Shown in pieces: positions 35,091 to 46,408 of a DNA stretch of 50,547 bases; the stretch's first letter is position 1; the number at the start of each line of letters is the position of its first letter. The position numbers were made by a program, and so were the translations under genes. The notes under the pieces were generated by a model. The model made no database searches, was not told the DNA's origin, and saw only the letters and a program-made list of their open reading frames with translations. Source of the stretch: Desulfovibrio sp. (GTDB taxonomy: Bacteria > Desulfobacterota > Desulfovibrionia > Desulfovibrionales > Desulfovibrionaceae); assembly GCA_024683955.1 (NCBI GenBank), contig JAIKXS010000064.1, forward strand, positions 1 to 50,547, given 5' to 3'.

Positions 35091-36017
35091 TTAACCAATC
35101 TGAAGGCTACCGGTTAGTTCTTCGATTGAAGAGATACCAAGCTCAGAACAGAGAACAGGAAGATCCTTCACGAGTTCAAAGGCTGCTGCAGGGTTCATAA
35201 AATTAGCCGTGCCGACCTGAATAGCGCTTGCTCCAGCAATGATAAATTCCAGGATATCTTGACAGGAAACTATGCCGCCAAGTCCGATAACCGGAATGCC
35301 CACACTCTTTGAGACCTCCCACACACAACGCACGGCCACGGGCTTTATGGCAGGACCGGAAAGACCACCAACGACATTATGGAGACGAGGACGGCGCGAC
35401 CTGTAGTCAATACTCATGCCAAGGAGGGTATTGATGCATGATATACTGTCAGCACCGGCCTTTTCGACACTTCTAGCCATTTCGGCAATACTGGTGACAT
35501 TAGGGGAGAGTTTAACAATGATATGTTTATGCGGGGCGCCTTCCCGAACGGCCCGGGTTACCTCTGCCGCCAAGACAGGGTCTTGGCCGAACTGGGCTCC
35601 ACCTTTCTTTACATTAGGGCACGAGATATTAACCTCTAGGGCGCTGACGCCCTCCTCACCGTCCAGACGATCCGCAAGCATTGCAAATTCTTCGGTGCTT
35701 CCGGCATAGATATTCGCTATGACCGCTGTCTCACGCCAAGGAAGTTTTGGCAATGTTTCCGACAAAAAGTACTCAACACCGTCATTTTGCAGTCCCACCG
35801 AATTCAGCATGCCGGCCGTTGTTTCGACAATGCGCGGAGGGGTGTTGCCAAGACGGGGGGTAAGAGAAAGACCCTTGACAACAAAACCACCGAGAGAGGA
35901 AAGGTCTCCGTACGGAGCGTACTCAAGACCATAGCCAAAAGTTCCTGAAGCGGTGAGCACAGGATTTTTCAGGACAAGATTGTGACGTTGCCCGCGTAAT
36001 GTAACAGAAAGATCCAC
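35091..36017 (-). CDS. pyrD: Dihydroorotate dehydrogenase B catalytic subunit
   Basis: 308 residues. Class 1B enzyme oxidising dihydroorotate via FMN, with electrons passed to PyrK. Motifs: NPVLTASGTFGYG at the N terminus, catalytic Cys in VNISCPNVKKGG, FMN site GVGTANFMNP-like GTANF, and GLGGIVSCQDILEFI. GTG at 36017 is preferred: GGAGG lies five bases before it; a TTG at 36029 would sit upstream of that site. 35 bases after pyrK. Confidence 0.94.
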   Translation of the reverse strand: MDLSVTLRGQRHNLVLKNPVLTASGTFGYGLEYAPYGDLSSLGGFVVKGLSLTPRLGNTPPRIVETTAGMLNSVGLQNDGVEYFLSETLPKLPWRETAVIANIYAGSTEEFAMLADRLDGEEGVSALEVNISCPNVKKGGAQFGQDPVLAAEVTRAVREGAPHKHIIVKLSPNVTSIAEMARSVEKAGADSISCINTLLGMSIDYRSRRPRLHNVVGGLSGPAIKPVAVRCVWEVSKSVGIPVIGLGGIVSCQDILEFIIAGASAIQVGTANFMNPAAAFELVKDLPVLCSELGISSIEELTGSLQIG

Positions 36018-36052
36018 CACACCCTCCAAGACTAAAAAGTTCTGCGCGAGCT

Positions 36053-36862
36053 CTAAAATTGAATCTGATCAGCCCAAAAGACCGGTCCCTTGGTACATAC
36101 TTGCACAAAACCGTCCTTATGCCGTTTATCAGCCCACTTATCCGAAGTTTTTGTAACACAACCAAGACAGGCCCCTACGCCGCAGGCCATTTGGTTTTCA
36201 AGGGAGAGCTGAGCACGGGCTCCAAAAGAAATGGCAAACCTATGCACAGTACGAAGAAAGGGGCGAGGCCCACAAGCAAGGACAAGACCATCTTGGTCAG
36301 CGCAGTCGTGGATGCGTTCTTGAAGAGTAAAAATAAGATTATCAAGATCGCCGGGCACTGTCTCGCGGAGAGAATCAAGCGGAATGCGTTCATTGATGCT
36401 GTCCACTGGATAGCAGTCAACAGCAGCCCTGTGGCCGAAAACCATACTCACATTCCAAGGTTGCGGATGACGGTGTACATATCCCACAAAGGGGACTATA
36501 CCCATACCTCCAGCAAGGAGCAAAGTTGGACGATCCTTTTCAATGGCAAAGCCATTACCGAGAGGGCCCCAGACCGCAACCTGCTCCCCCGGACGCAACT
36601 GAGAGAGCCTTTTCGTTCCACGCCCCAACACCTGAAAAAAGCAGATGAGGTGCTGGGTTGTCATATGACAAATACCGAGCGGCCGAGCCCAAGGGATTTC
36701 GTAGCCGAATGAATGGGGACGAACCATGACAAACTGTCCGGGCTGCCAAGCCGGCCAGTTCGGCGCAGAGAGACGCAGAGCGTAAAATATGGATTCTGCT
36801 CCAGTTTGGCCAAACGGGACGAGATCAAGCACGGACAAATCACAGCATTTTTCATTGTTCAT
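36053..36862 (-). CDS. pyrK: Dihydroorotate dehydrogenase electron-transfer subunit
   Basis: 269 residues. FAD/[2Fe-2S] protein linking PyrD to NAD. Ferredoxin-reductase-like FAD segment ARPLGICHM, NAD site LLAGGMGIVPFVGYV, and C-terminal cluster ligands CGVGACLGC followed by a final Cys in VQVCTKGP. ATG at 36862 with GAGGT ten bases upstream; 19 further upstream codons are open but unlike the family. First gene of a five-gene minus-strand operon; the 278 bases between it and the divergent pepP are AT-rich and carry both promoters. Confidence 0.93.
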   Translation of the reverse strand: MNNEKCCDLSVLDLVPFGQTGAESIFYALRLSAPNWPAWQPGQFVMVRPHSFGYEIPWARPLGICHMTTQHLICFFQVLGRGTKRLSQLRPGEQVAVWGPLGNGFAIEKDRPTLLLAGGMGIVPFVGYVHRHPQPWNVSMVFGHRAAVDCYPVDSINERIPLDSLRETVPGDLDNLIFTLQERIHDCADQDGLVLACGPRPFLRTVHRFAISFGARAQLSLENQMACGVGACLGCVTKTSDKWADKRHKDGFVQVCTKGPVFWADQIQF

Positions 36863-37140
36863 GGCATTTTTTACCTCACCGAGCCATCTGTAGTCAACTC
36901 CACAAAAAATCACACCCACAATTTATACATAATTACATTGATACAAAACCAGATCTAGACTATAGAAATCTCAAAAAAAAAAACGAGTTATTTTCCTTTT
37001 ATAAAATATATAGTAAAATAATACATAGGACAAAAGTACGAATATATTAAATTCAAAATTTTTACTAATTTAATTTTATGCACAAATTTAACAATTTTAT
37101 CGATAAATAAACGATAGAACTACTTAAAGAGGATGAATAG

Positions 37141-38211
37141 ATGGAAACTATTTATAAAACACGAAGGGATAAATTAAAAGATCTTCTTCAAAAAAATTTA
37201 TTAGATGCATTAATAATATCATATGATGTAAATAGATATTATCTTTCAGGTTTTGAGCTTCATGACACACAGAGCAATGAGAGTTCAGGGTATCTTATTA
37301 TAGGATCTGATGGGAACGAATTCTTGGCCACAGATCCAAGATTTGAAGAAGTAGCAACCTCATTATTTCCAGAAAATTCAATTTATATTTACAAAGGGGA
37401 TCCAATACAGACATTATATACACTTGCCAAAAAATGCGGTGTAAGAATAGGCGTAGAAACGGACTTAGCTTCTTACGCATTTGTTGAAGCGCTAAAGTCC
37501 AATGCAGACATAGATATTGTTGCCTGTAATAGACTTGTCGAATCACTTAGAGTGATAAAAGACAGGCAAGAAATAGAAAAAATTGAGAAATCCTTTGCAC
37601 TCAACCACACAATGCTTCTTTGGCTTGAAAAGGAACTGCAGCCTGGCCGGACTGAGCGTGAAATAAGCTGGTGCATTGAAAAATTCTTCAGAGAAAACGG
37701 TGCAAGTGAACTGGCGTTTCCAAGCATTGTGGCTGTCGACAAAAATGCGGCAATGCCCCATGCTATTCCTGGAGAAACCGAGATTAAGGAAAACAGCCTC
37801 GTTCTTGTAGATGTAGGTTGTCGAGTAGAGGGATACTGCTCTGATCAAACCAGAACATTCTGGATTGGTGAGAAACCAACCGACCGTTTTCAAGAGGCAC
37901 TCCTCCTTGTGCAAGAGGCTCAGAAATCCGCAATAGCAGCAATGCACCCGGGGATGAGAATGGTGGATATTTACAACAAAGCGTACGATACCTTTGAACA
38001 AAAGGGGCTAGGTAACTTCTTCACCCACGGACTTGGGCACGGTGTCGGCCTTGAAACACACGAGGCACCGGCCATCGGAAGACGCTCAGATGCTGTTCTT
38101 CAACCAGGGATGGTCGTAACTGTGGAACCAGGTCTCTATTTCAAAGAATGGGGAGGAATCCGCTGGGAACATACTGTCCTTGTCGAAGAGCAAGGTGTCA
38201 GGGTTCTGTAG
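37141..38211 (+). CDS. pepP: Xaa-Pro aminopeptidase (M24B)
   Basis: 356 residues. Creatinase-like N-terminal domain (residues ~1-130) and pita-bread metallopeptidase domain. Metal ligands: Asp in LVDVGCRVEGYCSDQTRTF (two), His in THGLGHGVGLETHE, Glu in TVEPGLYF and Glu in GIRWEHT. Cleaves N-terminal residues before proline; cytoplasmic. AAGAGGAT precedes the ATG. The first ~450 bases are much more AT-rich than the rest of the gene. Followed 39 bases later by shikimate kinase; in Desulfovibrio-like genomes aroK/aroQ and pepP often neighbour efp, not seen here. Confidence 0.92.
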   Translation: METIYKTRRDKLKDLLQKNLLDALIISYDVNRYYLSGFELHDTQSNESSGYLIIGSDGNEFLATDPRFEEVATSLFPENSIYIYKGDPIQTLYTLAKKCGVRIGVETDLASYAFVEALKSNADIDIVACNRLVESLRVIKDRQEIEKIEKSFALNHTMLLWLEKELQPGRTEREISWCIEKFFRENGASELAFPSIVAVDKNAAMPHAIPGETEIKENSLVLVDVGCRVEGYCSDQTRTFWIGEKPTDRFQEALLLVQEAQKSAIAAMHPGMRMVDIYNKAYDTFEQKGLGNFFTHGLGHGVGLETHEAPAIGRRSDAVLQPGMVVTVEPGLYFKEWGGIRWEHTVLVEEQGVRVL

Positions 38212-38250
38212 GCATTTTTATCAATTTTTCACAATAAGAATCAATTTAAC

Positions 38251-38799
38251 ATGGGCAAATCAAAAAATATTTTTTTAATAGGACCACGTGCATCCGGAAA
38301 AACAACAGTAGCAAAAATTTTGTCTGAACAATTATTATGTACCTATATTGACTGCGACGAATGTTTTAAAAACAAATTTGGCATAATTGCTGATTTTATT
38401 TCAAAAAATGGTTGGGAACGATTTCGTGAAGAAGAACATCAAATACTAAACGAGATAATTTTAAATAAAAATATCGAAGAAATACAGGTAATAGCAACAG
38501 GCGGAGGTATCATTCTGAGAAAGGACAACAGAGAACTCATGAAAAATTCAGGTATTGTTGTATATCTAAAAACGGACGAAAGAGTGCTTCTCGAACGCCT
38601 TCTAAGACAGCCTCTAGCGGGTCAACGTCCAAGCCTTACCTCAAAATCTCTTGAGAAAGAAGTACGTCAAGTACTGGAAGAACGATCTCCCCTATACCAA
38701 GATGCTGCAAATATGACCATCGACGGAAACAGCGCTCCAGCCTTGATCACCAAAAAAATTCTCAACGTTCTTGGTGTCAGACAAGAAAAAAAATGCTGA
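38251..38799 (+). CDS. aroK: Shikimate kinase
   Basis: 182 residues. ATP-dependent 3-phosphorylation of shikimate in chorismate synthesis. P-loop GPRASGKTTVAK at residues 11-22, shikimate ligands Asp in YIDCDECF, Arg in GWERFREEE, glycine triplet ATGGGI, lid Arg in QPLAGQRPSL. The P-loop carries Ala-Ser-Gly (AroL-like) rather than Met-Gly-Ala-Gly. No strong ribosome-binding site; probably translated with pepP. AT-rich. Confidence 0.9.
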   Translation: MGKSKNIFLIGPRASGKTTVAKILSEQLLCTYIDCDECFKNKFGIIADFISKNGWERFREEEHQILNEIILNKNIEEIQVIATGGGIILRKDNRELMKNSGIVVYLKTDERVLLERLLRQPLAGQRPSLTSKSLEKEVRQVLEERSPLYQDAANMTIDGNSAPALITKKILNVLGVRQEKKC

Positions 38800-39255
38800 G
38801 AAAGAACTGCTTTGCAGAAAGCCCATTGACATGGGATTTCATAGGATGTACGCTTGTCTGATAAAATTTTTGCCTCTAAGCTTGAAAATGATTAAGATGT
38901 ATAAACTTAAAGCCTGCAAGCTAAAAATGACGCGTGTGCCAGAAAAATGACTCTTCTGAAACAAATATCACTTATAAGTGCCTTTCTATTAATTGAATCT
39001 TGTATAGTATAAAACAAAATTATACATTAAATAAACATTCTTCTGTATAAAAATATTATTACGATTATTTCTCAAAATTTAAAAAGTAATCAGTGTACCT
39101 TCGGTTTAAGGTGCACTAATCGACCGAGAAGCCGGATGGCCGTGTGTATCAAAGCTCACCAAAAGAGCAAAACGATATGACACCTACCAAACCTAGGACA
39201 GGGTCACGGTGGATAAAGCCGACTGTGGGTTGTAATAAGCAAGAGGGGAAAAGGC
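38800..39255. other. Intergenic region upstream of the ATP synthase operon
   Basis: No gene. The first ~290 bases are AT-rich and should contain the operon promoter (candidate boxes TTGTAT and TACATT around 39003 are weak). The last ~165 bases are richer in GC and folded; see the leader element. Confidence 0.5.
39093..39247 (+). ncRNA. Candidate structured leader RNA of the ATP synthase operon
   Basis: Four successive helices can be drawn by eye. P1: nine pairs, 39093-39101 with 39108-39116, loop CGGTTT, one G-T. P2: GCC/GGC at 39131-39140. P3: GTGT-ATC (39144-39150) with GAT and ACAC (39174-39183), enclosing GCTC/GAGC (39154-39157 with 39165-39168). P4: AACC and ACAG (39190-39201) with CTGT and GGTT (39223-39231). 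The ribosome-binding site GAGGGG of the b' gene follows directly. No known riboswitch consensus recognised; function inferred only from position and fold. Confidence 0.45.
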
Positions 39256-39675
39256 ATGCTCGACCTTAACATCACACTGCTCTTTCAATTGGTTAACTTT
39301 TTCATAGCAGTATATCTTTTGAATGTACTGCTCATTCGTCCCATCCGCCAGATTCTAAAGAAAAGAAAACAAATTGTTGACGACATGAGCGGAGAAGCGG
39401 AGACATTTGAAACTCAGGCAGAAAAAAGCCTCAGCGACTATGAGGCTGCACTGCAGAAGGCGCGCCAAGAGGCAGGAATAGCCAGACAGCAGGGCAGAGA
39501 GGCTGGTGTCGTAGAACAGCAAAGTTTAGTCTCAAAGGCGCAAAATGATGCTCGCGTCATTCTTGACCAGGCGCGCGTAGCCCTCAAAAAAGAGGCTGAC
39601 GACACATTGACGTCCCTTCGTGCACAGGTGTCAACACTTTCCAAGCAAGTTGTAGATCGGCTGATAAAAGGCTGA
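39256..39675 (+). CDS. atpX: ATP synthase b' subunit
   Basis: 139 residues. One N-terminal membrane helix (LLFQLVNFFIAVYLLNVLLI) without signal peptide, then a long charged coiled coil. Forms with subunit b the peripheral stalk of F1Fo; having both b' and b is typical of Desulfovibrionales, phototrophs and others. ATG after GAGGGG. First gene of atpX-F-H-A-G-D-C. The a and c subunit genes are not in the window, so coupling ion cannot be read here. Confidence 0.9.
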   Translation: MLDLNITLLFQLVNFFIAVYLLNVLLIRPIRQILKKRKQIVDDMSGEAETFETQAEKSLSDYEAALQKARQEAGIARQQGREAGVVEQQSLVSKAQNDARVILDQARVALKKEADDTLTSLRAQVSTLSKQVVDRLIKG

Positions 39676-39893
39676 TCTTTTTGTTAATGAGGCACTGCGA
39701 TGCAGACAATGCAGCAAGCCCTTTTCCTAATGACGCCAATTTAGTCCCAACATGCATTCTGGATGTATTAGGTAGCAAACATTCTGTATACAACCGACCG
39801 ACTGTTGTTCTGTTCCCGCTTTGTCCACGGAGGGAATCCTTGGATGACCGTCAAAGCCTCGCACACATGGATTGGGGGTGTATTTTGAGTACA

Positions 39894-40454
39894 ATGCGTA
39901 AAAACAGCCTTATCGTATATGTTATCGCTATAGTCTGTCTTTTTGCGACCAATGCACTGGCCAACGAAGGACACGAATATCGCTGGGGAGATTTTGCCTA
40001 CCGTGTTGTTAACTTCATAATCTTCTTTGGAATTCTTTGGTACTTCACCGGCAAGCTGATCAAAAATTATTTTAAGGGTCGCCGTCAGGGGATTCAGGAC
40101 ACATTTGATGGGCTTGAGGAACGACGCGAAGTTGCAAAGAAGAAACTGAGCGAAGTCGAGGCCCATATCGCCAATCTTGAACAGGAGCGAAAGGCTATCC
40201 TCGATGAAAGTAAAGCTCAGGCAGAAGCGCTGAAAAAAAGCATTATAGAAGATGCAAAAAAACAGGCGGATCAGATTGTTGCACAGGCGAAAGTAACAGC
40301 TGAAAATGAAGGACGTTCGATTTTGTCTCAAGTTCGGTCAACTCTGGCCGACGAAATAGTGGAAGCGGCTGAAAAACTTCTCCGGGAAAATTTGGGTCCC
40401 GATGATCACAAGAAGCTTATCACCAACTCCCTTAATAAGGTGGTGCTCCATTGA
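39894..40454 (+). CDS. atpF: ATP synthase b subunit
   Basis: 186 residues from ATG 39894. Begins with a signal-peptide-like helix ending ATNALA, then NEGHEYRWGDFAYRVVNFIIFFGILWYF (membrane helix) and a long coiled coil rich in Glu, Lys and Ala. The N-terminal leader before the usual anchor is a feature of Desulfovibrio-type b subunits. The frame is open for 71 codons upstream but that part is not protein-like. A 218-base spacer separates it from atpX, unusual inside this operon; nothing recognisable is in the spacer. Overlaps atpH by four bases. Confidence 0.9.
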   Translation: MRKNSLIVYVIAIVCLFATNALANEGHEYRWGDFAYRVVNFIIFFGILWYFTGKLIKNYFKGRRQGIQDTFDGLEERREVAKKKLSEVEAHIANLEQERKAILDESKAQAEALKKSIIEDAKKQADQIVAQAKVTAENEGRSILSQVRSTLADEIVEAAEKLLRENLGPDDHKKLITNSLNKVVLH

Positions 40455-41002
40455 TTAATACTGTGGTTGCACGCAGATACGCCAACGCCATCTTTGCGTT
40501 GGGCGCACGGGAAGGCGACGAGGCCCTCACCAAACATGGAGAGTGCCTGGCTAATTTAAAAGACATGATTGCCGCGACGCCCGGCCTGGATTTGACTTTG
40601 CGCAGTCCTGTTGTCAGCACAGAAGAAAAGAAAGCAGTGGTCAACAAACTGCTAGCGAAACTGAAAGCTGACAAAATTATGAAGAATTTCTGCTGCCTTC
40701 TGGCAGACAAAGACCGGCTCTCTTTTCTCCGCGACATCGCATCGCGTTATGGGGAGCTGCTAGACGAAAAAAAAGGTGTGATTCGTGGCCGCGTCACAAC
40801 GGCTATTCCGCTTTCACCTGAAGATGAGAAAAAGATTATGGCTTCTCTCTCGAAGAAAGGCGGTGGTGAAATAAAACTGGAATTTGCTGTAGATGCAAGT
40901 ATCCTTGGTGGAATGGTGCTCCATATGGGAGATCGTGTGCTGGATGCAAGTCTGCGAGCGCAACTAAGTATCCTGCGGGAGACTTTCAAGAGGGGTGAGT
41001 AA
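40451..41002 (+). CDS. atpH: ATP synthase delta subunit
   Basis: 183 residues. OSCP/delta family: [18 protein letters not shown] at the N terminus and the C-terminal [20 protein letters not shown] segment. Sits atop F1 and binds the b/b' stalk. Starts TTG, its TG shared with the atpF stop (TTGA), a translational coupling pattern. Confidence 0.93.
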   Translation: MINTVVARRYANAIFALGAREGDEALTKHGECLANLKDMIAATPGLDLTLRSPVVSTEEKKAVVNKLLAKLKADKIMKNFCCLLADKDRLSFLRDIASRYGELLDEKKGVIRGRVTTAIPLSPEDEKKIMASLSKKGGGEIKLEFAVDASILGGMVLHMGDRVLDASLRAQLSILRETFKRGE

Positions 41003-41006
41003 GGAG

Positions 41007-42515
41007 ATGCAGATCAAAGCTGAAGAGATTAGTAAAATCATTCAGGAGCAAATCCAGAACTACGATCAGCGCGTAGAAATGAGCGAGACCGGAACTGTTC
41101 TTTACATTGGTGACGGTATTGCTCGCGTGCACGGCGTTCAAAACGCCATGTCCATGGAATTACTGGAATTTCCCGGTGGCGTAATGGGCATGGTCCTCAA
41201 CCTAGAAGAGGACAACGTCGGCGTAGCTCTGTTAGGCTCTGATGTGGGCATTAAAGAAGGTGATCCGGTAAAAAGAACTGGAAAAATCTTCTCGGTGCCT
41301 GTTGGTGAAAAAGTTATGGGCCGAGTGCTTAACCCCCTCGGCGAGCCTATTGATGGACTTGGCCCCATCGAATCCGATGAGCTTCGTCCCGTTGAAATCA
41401 AGGCTCCTGGTATCATTGCTCGTAAAAGTGTGCATGAGCCCATGCCCACGGGGTTAAAAGCCATTGATGCTATGACGCCAATTGGCCGCGGGCAGCGCGA
41501 ATTGATTATCGGCGACCGTCAGACAGGTAAAACAGCCGTTTGTATCGATGCCATTCTTGCACAGAAAGAAACGGATATTCACTGTTTCTACGTTGCAATC
41601 GGTCAGAAGAAAGCATCCGTCGCCCTCGTTGCGGACACACTCCGCAAATACGGCGCTATGGAGTACACGACAATCATTTCTGCAACCGCTTCGGATCCAG
41701 CTCCGTTGCAGTACATCGCGGCATACACCGGTTGCACAATGGCAGAGCACTATCGCGATAACGGTAAGCATGCTCTGATCATCTACGATGACCTCTCAAA
41801 ACAGGCTGTCGCCTACAGACAGATGTCACTTCTGCTTCGTCGTCCTCCAGGACGTGAAGCCTTCCCCGGTGACGTCTTCTACCTCCACTCACGTCTTCTC
41901 GAAAGAGCGGCAAAACTGAGTGATCAGCTTGGTGGAGGAAGCCTTACAGCCCTGCCCATCATTGAGACGCAAGCCGGTGACGTGTCAGCCTACATTCCGA
42001 CGAACGTCATCTCAATCACCGACGGACAGGTTTATCTCGAACCGAACCTGTTCAACGCGGGTGTTCGCCCAGCCATTAACGTCGGTTTGTCAGTCTCCCG
42101 TGTTGGCGGTGCAGCACAGATCAAAGCCATGAAACAAGTTGCGGGTACAATGCGTCTTGACCTCGCACAGTACCGCGAACTTGCTGCATTTGCCCAATTT
42201 GGATCCGACCTCGACAAAGCGACCAAGGCAAAACTTGATCGCGGTGCCAGACTCGTCGAACTTTTGAAACAGCCTCAGTACAGACCTATGCCTGCTGAAG
42301 AGCAGGTTGCCTCCATTTGGGCTGCAACGAAAGGGCATATGGATGATGTGCCAGTTGAAAAAGTACGCGAATTTGAAAGCGCGATGCTTACGTTCATCAG
42401 GGACACCAAGAAAGATGTGCTGAGTGCTTTGAAAGAGAAAAAGGTAATAGATGAGAGTGTGGAAAGTGCGCTCACTGACGCTGTGACCGCCTTCAAGAAA
42501 GGCTGGCAGGCATAG
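41007..42515 (+). CDS. atpA: ATP synthase alpha subunit
   Basis: 502 residues from the ATG at 41007, matching the usual length and N terminus [13 protein letters not shown]. Walker A GDRQTGKT near residue 169; [46 protein letters not shown] ends directly at this ATG, so spacing is poor; a GTG at 40995 (four codons earlier, overlapping atpH) is the alternative. Non-catalytic nucleotide-binding subunit of F1. Confidence 0.96.
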   Translation: MQIKAEEISKIIQEQIQNYDQRVEMSETGTVLYIGDGIARVHGVQNAMSMELLEFPGGVMGMVLNLEEDNVGVALLGSDVGIKEGDPVKRTGKIFSVPVGEKVMGRVLNPLGEPIDGLGPIESDELRPVEIKAPGIIARKSVHEPMPTGLKAIDAMTPIGRGQRELIIGDRQTGKTAVCIDAILAQKETDIHCFYVAIGQKKASVALVADTLRKYGAMEYTTIISATASDPAPLQYIAAYTGCTMAEHYRDNGKHALIIYDDLSKQAVAYRQMSLLLRRPPGREAFPGDVFYLHSRLLERAAKLSDQLGGGSLTALPIIETQAGDVSAYIPTNVISITDGQVYLEPNLFNAGVRPAINVGLSVSRVGGAAQIKAMKQVAGTMRLDLAQYRELAAFAQFGSDLDKATKAKLDRGARLVELLKQPQYRPMPAEEQVASIWAATKGHMDDVPVEKVREFESAMLTFIRDTKKDVLSALKEKKVIDESVESALTDAVTAFKKGWQA

Positions 42516-42532
42516 TTCGGGAGGGTACACTC

Positions 42533-44847
<2,315 letters not shown>

Positions 44848-44869
44848 TTCTGAAATAAACATTCCGTAG

Positions 44870-44902
44870 ATACGGCCCTTCACTTTCTGGGCTGGGCCGT
44901 AT
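44870..44902 (+). terminator. Terminator-like hairpin between atpD and atpC
   Basis: ATACGGCCC / GGGCCGTAT, nine perfect pairs with a 15-base loop, followed by TTTGTCTTTG. The T-run is interrupted, so partial termination is likely. Confidence 0.65.
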
Positions 44903-45005
44903 TTTGTCTTTGCGCTATCGCGCGGGTCGTCGGAGTGTGGTTCTGAAAAAAGCTGAAAACCGATGGCTGATTGCTTCATGCAAAAAGCTCGTTTACGGAG
45001 AAGCT

Positions 45006-45404
45006 ATGTCCACCCTACAACTCGAAGTGGTGACGCCTGATAAAACCGTAGTCAGCAGTCAAGTTGAAATGGCGATATGCCCCGGTGTAGCCGGTGAATT
45101 TGGTGTTCTGCCAAATCACGTTTCAATTCTGTCTGCTCTTAAAGTCGGTGACTTGCGTTATCGTGCAGATGGCAAGGATGAGCACGTTTTCATTTCTGGT
45201 GGCTTTGCCGACATGAATAATAATGTTCTTAGCATTCTTGCGGAATCCGCTGAGAAAGCTAATGACATTGACGAAGCGCGTGCACAAGCGGCCAAGGACC
45301 GCGCGGAAAAACGCCTTGCTGAAAAAAATGATCAGATAGATGCAACGCGTGCCAATGCTGCTTTGCAGCGTGCACTCGTTCGTCTTCAAGTAGCAAAATT
45401 CTAA
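45006..45404 (+). CDS. atpC: ATP synthase epsilon subunit
   Basis: 132 residues. Beta-sandwich N-terminal domain (TLQLEVVTPDKTVVSSQ, GEFGVLPNHVSILSALKVG) and C-terminal two-helix domain (DIDEARAQAAKDRAEKRL). Inhibits ATP hydrolysis in many bacteria. ATG at 45006 after GGAGAAG; the frame is open upstream to 44904 without family resemblance. 158 bases separate it from atpD, with a hairpin between. Confidence 0.95.
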   Translation: MSTLQLEVVTPDKTVVSSQVEMAICPGVAGEFGVLPNHVSILSALKVGDLRYRADGKDEHVFISGGFADMNNNVLSILAESAEKANDIDEARAQAAKDRAEKRLAEKNDQIDATRANAALQRALVRLQVAKF

Positions 45405-45439
45405 GTGCATTAGTAATTTTGCGTATTTTTGTGAAGTTC

Positions 45440-45477
45440 AGCATTACTTCCTGGTAGCAGGAAGTAATGCTTTTTTT
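45440..45477 (+). terminator. Intrinsic terminator of the atp operon
   Basis: AGCATTACTTCCTG / CAGGAAGTAATGCT, fourteen perfect pairs with a GTAG loop, then seven T. Confidence 0.95.
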
Positions 45478-45862
45478 ATGCACATCGACCAATTTTCCAC
45501 ATACGATTTCTAGCAAATCTCATGTCCTCTTTAGAAATTTCTCTTTCTATATTATTCTGTCATTCAGCTGTTATCATTTCACAGACCAATCCCCCCTCCT
45601 TTTTGTTCTTTTCAAATTTTAGCTCTGGAAATTCATCATGAATTCTCAATATCTTTTACCCCGTTATTACCTCCAAAAGAATGACAAAATACGTGAGCCA
45701 TCTCTTTGTTGAAAGCTCGTCCTGGGATATCGTTATAATTTTCAAATGTCCGAGACAGTGTTGACTCTCCTGCTCCTACTCTACCATTTCCTTAACCATC
45801 CCCGATGCTGACGCCCTAATCTGACAGAGGCCCGCCCCAAACGGATATCTTCAATTATCAAT

Positions 45863-45877
45863 AGTAGAAATTCTACT
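45863..45877. promoter_or_regulatory. Palindrome, possible operator
   Basis: AGTAGAA-A-TTCTACT: seven-base half-sites with one central base, about 150 bases upstream of the promoter at 46026. No regulator can be assigned. Confidence 0.35.
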
Positions 45878-46025
45878 TGCTTTTGTTTAATGCTTCACAG
45901 TCCGGCACAATTTTTTTCCTGCGACCCTCCATCACATTTAAACTATTGATTTCTCCGCGACGATTATCAGCTCCAGATTTTCTGATCTTTGCCACTGTAC
46001 ACCGCCTCTCCTGTCACCCAAGGGA

Positions 46026-46054
46026 TTGACACAAAACAGCTAATTGTGGATAAT
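46026..46054 (+). promoter_or_regulatory. Near-consensus sigma-70 promoter of the cytochrome genes
   Basis: TTGACA at 46026-46031, 17-base spacer, GATAAT at 46049-46054. The start point would be near 46061, leaving a leader of about 350 bases before the triheme cytochrome. Confidence 0.75.
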
Positions 46055-46408
46055 TTTAGTACTTTTTTATTCAAAAGTTTGCTAAAGTGCTTCCAACTCC
46101 CAAGGGACAAATAAATATAGCAGTTTTTGAGATAAGTTACATTCTCTTAGAAATTTACAATCACTGTAATAATTTTTTTTCCAACCGCACTACACATTAA
46201 CAACAGTTTTGAAACCAACTACTTAATATTAAAAATTTTGTAAAAATGCCAATATATTTTATCTGCGTAAAACAATACGCATTTAACTTACATTCATACT
46301 CTCCTCCATACTCTCTTACGGGGAGATACGTAGTTTATAATAACTTGGCAGCCGCCGAGAGTGAAGCGGCAAATCAACAATATCCCATGTGACAGAGGAT
46401 ACTACCCC

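Larger units (their letters stand above)
45478..46408. other. Long spacer upstream of the cytochrome genes
   Basis: About 930 bases with no supported gene on either strand; AT-rich with many stop codons. It contains a 15-base palindrome, a near-consensus sigma-70 promoter and a long leader. Around 46344-46372 GCCGCCGAGAGTGAAGCGGC can form a short stem just before the triheme gene. Confidence 0.6.

Noticed and set aside
39093..39140. Similarity of CTAATCGACCGAGAAGC to the end of 23S rRNA
   Set aside because: Only a short word is shared with the common rRNA 3' end; surrounding bases and the downstream sequence do not continue as 23S or 5S rRNA.
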